From NCBI GenBank assembly GCA_963576725.1, contig OY755241.1:29576853-29640852 (forward strand): a stretch of 64,000 nt of DNA, written 5' to 3'. Made by a program: the position numbers and the translations under genes. Each line of letters starts with the position of its first letter. Positions within the stretch are counted from its first letter, which is position 1. This DNA is from Azorinus chamasolen (taxonomy: Eukaryota; Mollusca; Bivalvia; Cardiida; Solecurtidae). This document shows, one piece after another, positions 20,301 through 30,200 of this stretch. The notes below the pieces were generated by a model that worked only from the letters and a program-made list of their open reading frames with translations, ran no database searches and was not told where the DNA came from.

Positions 20301-23069
20301 TTGCTCCATAGGAGCAAATGCTCTATTTATCACAATGGTTTCAAAACTACACAAATCTAAACTTTTCCCTTTCTAGTAAATGTTCCTTTTCAGGAAATTT
20401 ACTCAAAAGAGGTTGGGTCTAAAAATAGCATATCGATATGAGGTAATGGGTTAAAACAGTCAGTGGTCATTATTTTGGGGCAAATAACTGCTTGATCAAT
20501 TAGTTTGGTCTGAAATAGGTGTCATATTAACGCTTTCCTCCATGAATATTCATGTAAGAAATAATGACATCATGAATATTGATTATATTAATTTGTTATA
20601 ATAGCACACAAGTGCAGGTATTTGTGGCCATTAAAGAAACAGTAGAATAATATATGCTTTCATAATCAAGCAGCAGACCCTGATCAGACTACTCCTACAG
20701 GAGTTGTCTGATCTGGGTCTACCCTGTTTGCAAAGGCATAGAAAAGGTGTATTTACTGAGTAAAAGGTTAAGGAATAAAATATCTTATGCCTGAGAGTGT
20801 TTGACCCTTTCCCTGTTCTATATTTATTCAACATTTCAGTACTTACTGAATATTCATGGACAAAATAGTTATTATGAAATGTGGAAAGTGGAAAAATGTA
20901 GCCATTTTAGAAATTAAAGATACAGATCTTTCAAATTCTATTAGCAAACAGAGCAGGCCCTGATCAGACGGCTCCTGTAGGACCCCTCTGATCTGGGTCT
21001 ACTCTGTTTGCAAATGCGTGAAAACACGTTTATATGAAAGAAAGGGTTAAGCAGCTTGATATGAGATAAATTCTACAAAAATTACTGAGGTTTATTGGTT
21101 GATATGTTTTATATTGTACAATTAACTCTTATACTGGTGTGAAAAAAACATGTCTGCTCAAATCTGACACAATTTTCACTATTTCTGATTTATTCAAACT
21201 TTTGAGAAGACATTGATCAAGTGTCAAACAGCTTGACACCTGATGGGATACCAAGTCACTTGGCATCTCATCTAGATCTAAGCTGTTTGCAAGATTCTGG
21301 GATAAGGGTGGATGATTTTAAATTTGTCTGAAAGCTTTTAGTTCATGCAACAATTTTGTCACTCTTGTCAATTTATTTTCAAATTGTTTAACTCTTACAG
21401 TGTGAGACACCAGTCACAAATGTATTTTGCAAACAGCATAGACCCAGATGAGAGGGGCCTAGAGGAGCCCTCTCATCAGGATCTGCAGTTTGTCATGTTA
21501 CACTTTTCTTTTGAAAACTCCCTAAATATTAAATATAAACATGGCCTGTTTGAATAGTCCATTTGAAAATTCAGTGTTGTAAGGTTTACAAGTGTAATTA
21601 AGGTTGTCTCATAAGTCTGCCTTGTGTCGGCTAGTCACTATTTTCACTCCAGAAAACTTTGTATTGAACCATTTCCCTCATATAAACACTTTTTAATCCA
21701 TTTTCAAACAGGGCAGACCCTGATAAGATGGCTCCTGTAGGAAATCTAGTTCTACCCTGTTTGCTAAGGTGTGAAAAGGTGTTTATATGGATGAAATGGT
21801 TAAAAACTTAAAATCTAATATGGATTTCCTGTTATTTAGAATATCAGTAAGTCACGTGCTGAGATGTCAGGGATACAGACAGCTAGATTGCCTATAGATG
21901 AGTTCATGCGCAAATGTGAGCAGACGTCATACTCCACAGTCCTGTCGGTAAACCAAGGTAACCCTGCTCATGTCACAAATATACACATCCAAGATTGTAA
22001 AACCTACTTTATATATCACAAAAATACCGGTCAAAGATTGTAAAACCTACTCATGTCACACATATACACGTCCAGGGTCCATGCTTATAAAACTTTTTAG
22101 TTGAGTCTGAGTTCGTTCTTAAGATTTTGATTGGTCAGATTTGAGTTCTCAAGCTTTTGATTGGTCAGATTTGAGCCAAAGGCTCAAATCTGACCAATCA
22201 AAAACTTGAGAACGAACTCAGACTCAACTAAAAGTTTTATAAGCATGGATACTGGATTGTAAAACCTACTTATATCACAAAAATACTGGTCAAAGATTGT
22301 AAAAACCTACTCATAATTTACAGGTCAAATATTATGAAACCTACTCATGTCATAAGTATACAGGGCCCGAGATTATAAAATCTCCTTTCACAAACGTACA
22401 GGGGCCAACATTTTAAAACCTACCCCTGTCAGTATGCACAGAGCTCAATGTTATAAAACCCACTCATGTCATAGATATACATGGCCCAATCTTATAAAAC
22501 CTATTCATGTCACAAATACACGGGTCTCAATGCTATAAAACCTACTCTATTCTACAGCTAGTGCCAGTGCAAAAATGTCCTTTATTCATATTTTATGATA
22601 GTACAGTAAAACCCCTCTAAACCGGACGTTAAATTTGGTATAAATATCGGTCTTGGAGACAGGTGACAGCTTCATGCAGGGTGAAAGTCATGCAGAAAGC
22701 TCCTAGAGGAGCTTTCTGCATGACTTTCACCCTGCATGAAGCAGCCACCTGCCTAAAAGTATCTAAATTCTTCTCTACCAGAATTCCGGTTTAGAGGGGT
22801 TTTACTGTATATCACCTAATTATTATACATAATGTTGTTATTTCTTACATGCATATTGACGATGTAAAGGGTTAACAAAAACATGTTTAGAATAGAGTTT
22901 ATTTGTCTGAATATTTAAGACAACTATGATAGTATTTTAGTAATTTCTGTCTGTTTCAGTGTTTGATATTCTACTCAACTATCTGTCAACAAAGTGCTGG
23001 AGATCTGCTCTTGCCATAGGTGTACCAAGAAGGAAAGGCTATGTTGTAAAAACAGAGGCAGACTCCTGA
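14251..23069 (+). CDS. TRMT10B: TRMT10B-type tRNA (guanine-9-N1) methyltransferase, six coding exons
   Basis: Exons 14251-14325, 15903-16148, 17794-17946, 18383-18529, 21840-21957 and 22960-23069 join in frame (849 nt, 282 residues plus TGA). Residues 26-90 are a highly basic, probably coiled or RNA-binding stretch (KRKHYEEVLQMKRENRKQKK). The SPOUT-type catalytic domain starts near ICIDCS (94-99). Conserved TRM10 blocks follow: LYGSNRKAD (119-127), LYLTG (132-136), NDGF (151-154), VYVIGGLVDES (194-204), ARLPI (222-226) and SVNQVFDILLNYL (243-255). Family knowledge: TRM10 enzymes methylate N1 of purine 9 in tRNA using SAM. VIGGLVDESI and the short C-terminus favour paralogue B over A, and the absence of a mitochondrial complex-type N-terminus argues against C. 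The first ATG used is 13 nt inside an exon whose frame stays open upstream, so an earlier coding exon is possible. Confidence 0.92.
14435..14848 (+). mobile_element. P2 MITE split by T3
   Basis: P2 left arm to 14562, right arm from 14773 (TAAGCAAACAAAGC) ending AAAAGGGTTAA. Confidence 0.75.
14563..14772. mobile_element. T3 MITE nested in P2
   Basis: TACAGTAAAACCTCTCTATA start. Arm GCTTAAAGCAAGCTGAAAG and centre GAACGCTCCTATAGGAGCGT. TA at both borders. Confidence 0.8.
14954..15163. mobile_element. T1 MITE
   Basis: TACAGTAAAACTCCTCTAAA to GGGGTTTTACTGT. The central palindrome is mismatched. A P2 right half follows to about 15310. Confidence 0.7.
15165..15310 (+). mobile_element. P2 MITE, right half
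   Basis: Begins just after the T1 copy. CAGCAAACTGAGCAGACC, then TGGGAGCCGTCTGATCTGG, ending AAATGGTTAA. Probably the remainder of a P2 in which the T1 landed; the left part is not clear. Confidence 0.5.
15314..15543 (-). mobile_element. P2 MITE
   Basis: CCCTTTACTCCATCAATGCA start, CAGTTTCTGCCATTGCC arm, CATGAATATTCAGGGAGG end. Confidence 0.65.
15715..15862. repeat. J inverted repeat
   Basis: TTTATTTCTCCACCAAACCC opposed to GGGTTTGATGGAGAATTGAC. Relatives lie at 23125-23225 and 48870-48990. It lies just upstream of a TRMT10B acceptor. Confidence 0.6.
15903..16148 (+). CDS. TRMT10B: TRMT10B exon, basic region and domain start
   Basis: 246 nt after TTATATTGCAG. It encodes the Lys/Arg/Glu-rich stretch and then QKICIDCSLEEFMNDK. 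The donor is GTTACC, unusually weak, and the bases after the GT are the left end of a P2 MITE (CCCCTTTCCC). Confidence 0.9.
16149..16405 (+). mobile_element. P2 MITE abutting TRMT10B splice donor
   Basis: TTACCCCTTTCCCTGTTC begins one base inside the intron. Centre AGATGACTCTTATATGATCC, end TATGAAGGAAAA. Confidence 0.7.
16603..17132. mobile_element. P2 fragments with nested short T2
   Basis: A truncated forward P2 (16603-16770) is followed by an inverted P2 (16770-17132). The inverted copy is split at 16926-17056 by a 130-bp T2 (ends GTAAAACCCCGCTAATGCGA and GGGGTTCTACTGTA) that has lost its palindrome. Confidence 0.7.
17527..17742 (-). mobile_element. P2 MITE
   Basis: CCCTTTACTCCATAAATACA start, ACAGTTTCTGCCAGTGACAA arm. 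It ends about 50 bp before a TRMT10B exon. Confidence 0.65.
17794..17946 (+). CDS. TRMT10B: TRMT10B exon, YGSNRKA block
   Basis: 153 nt, acceptor TTTTGTTGCAG, donor GTACAT. It encodes EKGKLAMQVGRLYGSNRKAD then HLYLTG and ECGRKNDGFLNYM, the most conserved part of the TRM10 fold. Both boundaries are phase 0. Confidence 0.93.
18041..18268. mobile_element. P1 MITE, TTAA ends
   Basis: TTAACCCATTCCCTCATAGG to GGAGGAAAGGGTTAA, with TTAA at both borders, 228 bp. Confidence 0.85.
18383..18529 (+). CDS. TRMT10B: TRMT10B exon, IGGLVDES block
   Basis: 147 nt, acceptor TATCTCTTCAG, donor GTGAGA. It encodes LFPLDKIVYLSPDAD and VYVIGGLVDESISK, the SAM-site strand and loop of the SPOUT knot. Both boundaries are phase 0. 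Confidence 0.93.
18582..18995 (+). mobile_element. P2 MITE containing a P1
   Basis: P2 left arm (TGATGAATATTCATGTAACA) to 18627, P1 at 18628-18856 bounded by TTAA, P2 right arm from 18857 (CCATGGCACAAACTGTACAA) onward. Confidence 0.7.
18628..18856. mobile_element. P1 MITE nested in P2
   Basis: Perfect centre GAGCATTTGCTCC with mirror. TTAA borders duplicate one TTAA of P2. Confidence 0.85.
19139..19369. mobile_element. P1 MITE
   Basis: CCCTTTCCTCCATAAATACG start, perfect 60-bp central palindrome, ATGGAGGAATAAG end. Confidence 0.8.
19398..19614. mobile_element. P1 MITE, altered centre
   Basis: Ends as other P1 copies, but the centre is replaced by TTTTATTATTGTGATTAAT. Confidence 0.75.
19778..19968. 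mobile_element. P1 MITE lacking the centre
   Basis: TTAACCGTTTTCCTCCATAG to GGAGGTAAGGGTTAA. The palindrome is reduced to a short ATTGTGATAAATGGCAAT remnant. Confidence 0.75.
20222..20455. mobile_element. P1 MITE
   Basis: CCCATTCCCTCATATTGACA and GAGGTAATGGGTTAA ends, perfect centre. Confidence 0.8.
20530..20773 (+). mobile_element. P2 MITE
   Basis: TTTCCTCCATGAATATTCAT start, GACTACTCCTACAGGAGTTG centre, GAGTAAAAGGTTAA end. Confidence 0.75.
20803..21049 (+). mobile_element. P2 MITE, long-arm variant
   Basis: CCCTTTCCCTGTTCTATATT start, TACTGAATATTCATGGACAA, end GAAAGAAAGGGTTAA. Confidence 0.75.
21664..21803. mobile_element. Short P2 derivative
   Basis: 140 bp: CCATTTCCCTCATATAAACA, half palindrome, ATGGATGAAATGGTTAA. 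Confidence 0.6.
21840..21957 (+). CDS. TRMT10B: TRMT10B exon, ARLPI block
   Basis: 118 nt, acceptor TTCCTGTTATTTAG, donor GTAACC. It encodes NISKSRAEMSGIQTARLPID then STVLSVNQ, ending in phase 1. Confidence 0.9.
21985..22555 (+). repeat. About 40-bp diverged tandem repeat, interrupted by F
   Basis: Roughly ten units with GATTGTAAAACCTACTCATG and a CACAAATATACAGG tail. The F element at 22074-22249 sits inside one unit. Confidence 0.8.
22074..22249. repeat. F inverted repeat
   Basis: CAGGGTCCATGCTTATAAAA to TTATAAGCATGGATACTGG, with opposed GATTGGTCAG/CTGACCAATC. Confidence 0.85.
22602..22809. mobile_element. T1 MITE nested in P2
   Basis: TACAGTAAAACCCCTCTAAA to GGGGTTTTACTGTA, near-perfect long palindrome. 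P2 sequence flanks it on both sides (22555-22601 and 22810-22877). Confidence 0.85.
22960..23069 (+). CDS. TRMT10B: TRMT10B terminal exon
   Basis: Acceptor CTGTCTGTTTCAG. It encodes VFDILLNYLSTKCWRSALAI then GVPRRKGYVVKTEADS and TGA at 23067-23069. A possible poly(A) signal AATAAA lies at 23531-23536; the transcript end is not proven. Confidence 0.92.
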
Positions 23070-23099
23070 CAGAGAGACATAAGATTAGATGTGTACGTG

Positions 23100-23779
23100 A
23101 CACAGAGACATAAGATTAGATGTGTAACTGTCCATTTCTTTATTTCCCCAGTCCCACCAATCCTATGTTCTAAAGAGTGGGCATAACACAGGATTAGGAG
23201 GAGAAATAATGATTTTAGTATTTGAAATATGCCCATTTATCCGTTACACTGCGACAACTTTCCATCGCACTTCCATCTACAAGAGATATGCACGATGAAG
23301 GTCCTTGATACAACATACAGGAGAACCATGTCTTAATTGGCCTTCAAATAGAGGTCTAATTATGGGTCTGTAAGGCAAGCAGTAGCTCCTATAGGTGCTT
23401 TCTGCATTACGTTTGCCCTGCATTTAGCAACCATCTGCGTTTAAGACTCCTATGTTCAATAATTGAATGGCCGCTTGGGACATGTTCTACTGTATTCACA
23501 TTGTCTGTGTCATGGAAAGAGTGAATATCAAATAAAGATCGTTTCGACAGGAACAGACCACCTCTGGTATAGAAGCCCCTGTCTTTAACAAAACCCATGC
23601 TTGATGCTTTTATTCTGAGAGTGTCAAACAATTTGGATACTAATGAGATGATTGTCTTATCTAAACTGTTGCCACAAAGTGTGACATATAATATAAGATC
23701 ATAGGTGATGTGTTATTTGTATGGATTTGACATAACTTTTGTCTGCAGCTGTGTTTTACCATGTGCTCAAATAAATGAA
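23100..23779. other. TRMT10B 3' flank
   Basis: Contains a J-like repeat (23125-23225), a T2 right-half relic (23385-23470) and AATAAA at 23531. No further coding signal. Confidence 0.4.
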
Positions 23780-23980
23780 TACAGCAAAACCCCTCACAAC
23801 CGAACATTCAATTTAGTATACATATTTGTCTTGGAGACAGCTTAATGTAGGATGAAAGTCACGCAGAAAACTCCTCTAGGATCTTTCTGCATGACTTTCA
23901 CCCTGCATCAAGCAGCCACCTATATAAAAGTATATTGTTGCTTCATGTCTATAATTCTGGTTGCAAGGGTTTTTACTGTA
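23780..23980. mobile_element. T1 MITE, diverged
   Basis: TACAGCAAAACCCCTCACAA to GGTTTTTACTGTA, centre imperfect. Confidence 0.75.
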
Positions 23981-24102
23981 TTTTACTGTAACAGCAATAC
24001 AAGCTGTTTGTGTTATGTTCCTTTGCCCCCTGTGACCCTTTGCCACTTCTTTGCACTGTCGTCTGCTGCTGCATTGTTTTTGTTTTTTATTATTAGATCT
24101 AT

Positions 24103-24308
24103 TACAGTATAACCTCTCTTTAACGACCACTAAATTACATCAATTATTTTGTGTTAACGACAGGTGGCTGCTTAAAGCAAGATAAAAGTGAAACAACGCT
24201 CCTATAGGAGCGTTCTGTTTTACTTTCACATTGCTTTAAGTAACCACCTACCCTAAATACCAACGAATTAACACAATTTAGTGGCCGTTATATGAAGGTT
24301 GTACTGTA
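24103..24308. mobile_element. T3 MITE
   Basis: TACAGTATAACCTCTCTTTA start, GCTCCTATAGGAGCG centre, TGTACTGTA end. Confidence 0.8.
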
Positions 24309-24585
24309 TTTCTGTTCCAATTTACAGAAGGAATGTCTAACAGTTCATATCTTGATATGACACTGAGTTATTCGGCGTCTCATCTGGATCCAAACTGTTT
24401 GGCATTGGGTAGCATATCAAACATTCACCACCATACTATATAATTATGACTATACATATGAGCTGTTGCATAGTAAACATGTAGATCCAGACCAAATGCC
24501 ACGCCAGAGTTTTGGTCTTTGAGAGGGATCTTCACTGCTCGACAACACTTGATATCGACACATTTTAACGCAATTGCAAATAGAG

Positions 24586-24933
24586 TTAACTCTTTCACTG
24601 CAAAATTTTGTCATCTGCAAACTTTGTCGTCTGCTACAATTTTATTTTTAGCTCGTCTGTTTCGAAGAAACGTCGAGCTATTGTGGTCACTGAGTCGGAG
24701 GCGTTGGCGTCGTGCAAAAACTTTAATGTAGCTTATTAATCAAAAAGTATAAGAGGAGAAGTGTATGTAGTGGACAAGCACACGCTGCTCTTGCTTAATT
24801 GTTTCAAAACAAATTGTCACAGTAACAAACAGTTTGAATCCTGATGAGACACCTAGTTACTCGGCGTATCATCTTGATCCAAACTATTTGCAAAGGTTAT
24901 TACAGATGCGACATTGGCAGCGAAAGAGTTAGC
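24586..24933. mobile_element. P3 MITE with an insertion
   Basis: TTAACTCTTTCACTGCAAAA to GGCAGCGAAAGAGTTA, with ATCCTGATGAGACACC palindrome. About 24650-24790 is foreign and starts TAGCTCGTCTGTTTCG, a common dispersed-repeat end. Confidence 0.7.
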
Positions 24934-24934
24934 C

Positions 24935-25130
24935 CAGATCAGAAAGCCCCTGCCTTCTAATCAGGGTCTGCTCTGTTTGCTTATGAAATAATATAAATTT
25001 GATTCTAGTTCTGTCGTGGCCATAGCATTTTTGTGTTCATATACCATTATACAAAATCGTGTAATTAATATTCATGATCTCAATGTTGATTTCTTGAATA
25101 GTTCCATAATTATGGTAAACGGTTAGTTAA
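24935..25130 (-). mobile_element. P2 MITE, partial
   Basis: CAGGGTCTGCTCTGTTTGCT, then the TTAATATTCATGATCTC arm. Confidence 0.55.
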
Positions 25131-25165
25131 GATGTAAACCTTTAGCCCCCTACTTCGTGAAATTT

Positions 25166-25380
25166 AAACCCTTTCCTTCATAGAAACGCTTTTCACATAT
25201 TTAGAAACAGACTAGACCCAGACCAGGGTCTGCTCTGTTTGCTTATGAAATTATAAAATATCTGATTTATAAACTTATATCAATACTTTAAATTCATGTG
25301 TATAAAAATTTATGTCATTATTAAGATTCAGCTAATAAATATTCATGATGTCATTATTTCTTACATGAATATTCAAAAGG
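25166..25380 (-). mobile_element. P2 MITE
   Basis: AACCCTTTCCTTCATAGAAA start, half-lost palindrome, TTACATGAATATTCAAAAGG end. Confidence 0.65.
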
Positions 25381-25389
25381 GAAATAATA

Positions 25390-25640
25390 TTAACCCTTTG
25401 CTTGCTATTCACGTCAATATACGTACCTGTAAATAGTGAAGACCCAGATGAGACAGCTCCTGAAGGAGCTGTCTCATCAGGGTCTGCACTATTTACAAGT
25501 TGATTGTGCAACCAGTGCACTCCACAGCAGTGATTGCACAGCGAAATACTTGTACACAGTGAATATATATGTAATTATACAAAAGGGAATGGGTAAAGAA
25601 GGAGAAATGTGTTTTAAAATTAAAGCAAGAGAAGGGTTAA
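25390..25640 (+). mobile_element. P4 MITE, intact
   Basis: TTAACCCTTTGCTTGCTATT to GAGAAGGGTTAA, 251 bp with TTAA borders. Centre GAGACAGCTCCTGAAGGAGC. It makes a 75-codon open frame that is not a gene. Confidence 0.85.
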
Positions 25641-25818
25641 AAATAATCTATATTACTTTATAAGCAAACAAACCCAGCCCTGATCCTGTACAACTCATCT
25701 GATGTGAGTCGACTGTTTGTAAATGCATTACAAATTAATTTACAAGGCATCTGTCAAGTAAAAAGTTGTCAGTTTGGATCCAGATTCTGTTCATAGCTGC
25801 TGTGTATACTGGCAATGT

Positions 25819-26046
25819 TTAACTCATTCCCCTATAGGCTATTTCTAAATCCAACCTCTGAATAAATCTACCGGAAAGGAGCATTTGCTACAGAAAAGGA
25901 AACATTCAGAATGGTGTAGTTTTCAAACTACATGTATTGTGAAAATTAGTGCATTGCTCCTATGGAGCAAATACTTTATATATATTTATCACAATGGTTT
26001 CAGAAAGTGACTTTTACAGAGGCGTCAATATGAGGAAATGGGTTAA
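25819..26046. mobile_element. P1 MITE
   Basis: TTAACTCATTCCCCTATAGG to GAGGAAATGGGTTAA, diverged centre. Confidence 0.75.
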
Positions 26047-26094
26047 ATGGCAGAGTACCAGACTGTGGTTTTGTTGTGAACAGAACTGTTTCCT

Positions 26095-26315
26095 AATTTA
26101 GGTCTTTCTCTACTTAGTATTCAAATAACAAATAATGACATCATGAATGTTTATTATGGTATTTATTATAATGGCATATGTACACACGATCTTTTGGTAT
26201 CGGTAGAAACTGTAGAGTCAGGTCTATTATAACTTCTATAGGAGCCGTCTGATCTGGGTCTACTCTGTTTGCAAACACGTGAAAAAAGCGTTTATATGAA
26301 GTAAAGGATTGAACG
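26095..26315 (+). mobile_element. P2 MITE
   Basis: Diverged left end, TAGAAACTGTAGAGTCAGGT, half palindrome, TATGAAGTAAAGGATTG. Confidence 0.55.
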
Positions 26316-26344
26316 GGCATTTATATATTGAACATATGAATCTT

Positions 26345-26465
26345 AAAAAGCAGGTGGCTGCTTAATGCAGGGTAAAAATGATGCAAAAAGCTCCCACAGG
26401 AGCTAAATTTCTGTATCACTTTTGTCCTGCATTAAGCTACCACCTGCTTTAGAAATCGAAAATTA
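26345..26465. mobile_element. T2 fragment
   Basis: GCAGGTGGCTGCTTAATGCA and TTAAGCTACCACCTGC arms around a degraded centre. Confidence 0.6.
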
Positions 26466-26529
26466 AACTTATTTTCAATGGCTGCTTAAGACAGGCTCTA
26501 CTAGATCATGGTTTACAGTAGTATAACGG

Positions 26530-26966
26530 TCAATCATTTACTCGATTCGCACACACGTTACGCCTTCGCAAACAAGGTAGACCCACATCAGACGGCTCCC
26601 TATAGGGACCGTTTGATCAGGGTCAGCTCTCTTTATGCTTGTGGTATAGTATAGCCTCTCTATGACGGCCACTAAATTACATCAAGTATTTTGTGTTAAA
26701 GGCAGGTGGTTGCTCAAAGCAAGGTGAAAGTAAAACAGAACACTCCTATAGGAGCGTTTTGTTTTACTTTCACCTTGCTTTAAGCAGCCAACTGCCCTAA
26801 ATACCAACTAATTAACACAATTTAGTGGCCGTTATAGAGCGGTTTTACTGTATAACCATTCTGCCATGTCTAGAAACCCCGTATTCATATGTCATTGTAA
26901 ACAATCAGCCAATTTATACTAATGACGTCATTATTTCTTACATGAATATTCATGAGGTTAGGGGTC
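26530..26966 (-). mobile_element. P2 MITE split by T3
   Basis: Left arm with GGCTCCCTATAGGGACC, T3 at 26645-26852, right arm with ATTCTGCCATGTCTAG and CATGAATATTCATGAGG. Confidence 0.75.
26645..26852. mobile_element. T3 MITE nested in P2
   Basis: Start TATAGCCTCTCTATGACG diverged, centre CTCCTATAGGAGCG, end GCGGTTTTACTGTA. Confidence 0.75.
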
Positions 26967-27137
26967 AAAGGTGAGTAACTCATTCCTAGATGTAACTGTG
27001 TGATTAGCAACTCCATATTGGTCGTGAGGGAACATAAAACAAGGCACTTCGTAGTGAACAAATAATATATATTTACGCAGAGAAGCTATCCATACACATA
27101 CAAAGCAGTACAAAAATACGAAAGTAGAAAAAATGGG

Positions 27138-27271
27138 CTACAAAACAGGGGCCACCAAGTCGGTTTCCAGTCCAGTCGATGTTAAGTTTGGGTAAGTGAG
27201 ATGTTCAAGAATTGCCTCCAGGTCTGGGAAATATTTTGTGTCCAGTCGTCCGTTTATCCGTGATTTGGCAT
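27138..27271 (-). CDS. Glycine-rich gene A, C-terminal exon
   Basis: The acceptor is the second AG of CAGATTATTAG, the only choice that keeps frame with exon 4. It encodes YAKSRINGRLDTKYFPDLEA and a conserved remainder ending ETDLVAPVL, with TAG at 27140-27138. The tail is conserved in gene B. Confidence 0.88.
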
Positions 27272-30200
27272 CTAATAATCTGCAATGAAACATATAACTC
27301 CTTCGTTAAATGTGCTGAAAGGGGCATACTTGTATATCACTTATAAAATTATTTTTGTTAGCCATTTGAATACGGGACAAGCACGCACTGACATTTGCAA
27401 ACAGTGTAGACCCAGACCAGAGTTCTCATAGAGGAGCCCTCCGATCAAGGTCTGCACTGTTTATCATTCAAAATAATCTAGCATGTTTAAGCCTTCCATA
27501 CTGAGTGGACTCTATAGTTAACTCATTCTCTCCTACTGACGCCTTTTGTCGCCTCTGTAAAAGTCATTTCTTGAAGCCATTGTGATAAATAGAGCATTTG
27601 TTCCATAGGAGCAAATGCTTTATTTATCACAGTGGTTGCAAAACTACACAATTCTAAAATTCTCATTTTCTATAGTTAATGTTCCTTTTCGGTAGATTTA
27701 ATCGAAGAGTTTGGATCTAAAAATAGTCTAGGAGATAATGATTTAAACACTGATGGGCTATTCTCTGAAAGTTCACCGTTGATATGATTAACTATATATG
27801 ACAAAATTCAGTACATCGTAACCATAATCTAATTAAAAGTGATTTGACTGGCATTCGCAAGAAGTATAGGTCCTGATGAGACACCGTGGTAATTGGCGTA
27901 TCATCAGGATCAAAGTTTTACTCGAAATTTTGAACAAACCGGAAGTGAAAAAACACTGCATCAGATCGGAATTAAAGCTGACATAATTGAAGAAGACTAC
28001 TATAAGAGCTCCTATAGGAGTCATCTGGTCAGGATAAACCCTGCTTACAATATGATACACATGTTCCTACAGCTTTTGTTAATGTATAAACTTCATTTGA
28101 AAAGTTTATTTTATAAAAAAAACTTCAGCTAATAAATATTCATGATGCCATTATTCCTTATATGAATATTTAACAGGGAGAGGGTTAAAGAGATCCTACA
28201 GTAATTGAAAAATCTATGTCTAGCATTTACACAATTTCTCACATTTTCGTCTGTTCCGGTTGAGTTGTTATATAAGCTTTGTGTGAAAATGAAATTCCAT
28301 TGTACACAATGTTCAGTGCAGCCATTCAATATCAACGAATTAAACGATTTACTTACATTTGCTTCGGGACATTCCGCCTCCAGAAGCTCCTCCGAAACCG
28401 CCTCCAAATCCACCGCCGAATCCGCCACCGACACCACCGCCAACACCACCGCCAACACCGCCACCAACACCGCCGCCAACACCGCCACCGACACCACCGC
28501 CAACACCTAATAAGTCATTATATACCCATTAACCCTTTCACCGCCAATGTCGCATAATTGCACCATGACAAATAGTGCAGTCCCTGATCAAACGCCGCCT
28601 TTTCAAGGCGGCGTCTGATCAGGGACTTCACTTTTTGTCTCAGACTCTATTTCTATATCTGTGCTTTATTCCTTTGAAAATTGCATCTGTTTATCTTATT
28701 TCCTTATATTACCAACTGATTTAACGAAATTGTTTAATTGTATTGCAGACGATAATTAGAAATTTGGCGCCGAAAGGGTTCGTATACATATTACAGTATA
28801 CATATTACAGGCTACTGTGTGAGGCATTCATATTGTTAAACTGGGAGATAGAACGTCATGCGATGCAAAAAAAAAGTCGTACGTGTGCATTTAAAGCGAT
28901 TATCGGTAAAGGTTTTTAACAAATCGGACCTCATTATGTTGCTTACTATAGAATCTGTCTCAAGCGACCATTAGAAAATATTGTTTTCATATGCCATTAT
29001 AAAAAAGGAAATAAATATTCATGATGTCATTATTTCTTGAATGATGCCATTATTTCTTGAATGATGTCATTGTTTCTTGAAGTTTCCAAAGAATTCCAAC
29101 AAAAAGAAGAGCTTGCAATATTTGTAAAGAAAGCAATATACATGTACATGCAGATTACGATGATAAGGTAATTCAAAATTGATAATTATAATATGATGTT
29201 CATTTAGATGTCTTCCATTGTAGTTAATAACATACCTCCTCCGAATCCACCTCCAAATCCACCTCCGTATCCGCTTCCACTTCCTGAGTCACTACCTCCT
29301 TTGATTATTTGGATGATCTTTCCGCCTCCGTTTCCGCTTCCACTGCCGGAACCTCCTCCATAGCCGCCACCGAAACCGCCTCCAAATCCACCACCAACTC
29401 CGCCACCGACACCTCCGCCGACTCCTCCTCCAACACCGCCACCGACTCCTCCTCCTACACCACCACCAACACCACCACCAACTCCACCTCCGACTCCACC
29501 TCCGAATCCACCTCCGAATCCACCTCCGTATCCTCCTCCCATTCCTCCTTTGCCACCAGAGGAGCTTCCAGAAGATGCACCACCGAATCCGCCTCCAAAT
29601 CCACCTCCGAAACCGCCACCAAATCCGCTTCCGCTTCCGCTGCCAGAGCTGCTGCTGTCTCCAGTGAATATTTGAATGGTCTTGCCGCTACCACCGTTGT
29701 CGCTGCCAGAGTCTCCTCCGTAACCTCCACCGAATCCTCCTCCGAATCCGCCACCAAATCCTCCGCCTACACCACCGCCAACACCACCGCCGACTCCACC
29801 GCCGACGCCTCCACCAACTCCACCGCCGACGCCGCCGCCGACTCCACCACCGACACCGCCTCCCATGCCTGATCCGTATTTTCCTCCAGCGCCAGCGCCA
29901 CCACCGAAGCCACCACCGAATCCGCCACCAAAACCACCTCCAACTCCTCCACCGACGCCACCACCGACGCCACCACCTACACCACCACCAAATCCGCCAC
30001 CAACACCACCTCCAACACCACCAGCACCGCCGTCGGATCCTCCACCAATAATGATGACTTTGCTGCTACCAGATCCACTGTCTCCGCCAGAGCTACCTCC
30101 GTAACCACCTCCGAAACCACCGCCGAAGCCGCCGCCGAAACCACCACCATAGCCACCGCCGGCGCCACCTCCGCTACTGCCACCTGTAACCAACGGTTAT

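Noticed and set aside
25436..25663. 75-codon frame at 25.4 kb with a relative at 30.4-30.8 kb
   Set aside because: Both lie in P4 MITE copies. The similarity is that of the transposon, not of a gene.
29309..29872. Long Ser/Thr-rich frame on the plus strand over gene A exon 3
   Set aside because: A shadow of the 12-nt glycine codon repeat. The minus frame has signal peptide, splice sites and a conserved tail; this one has none.
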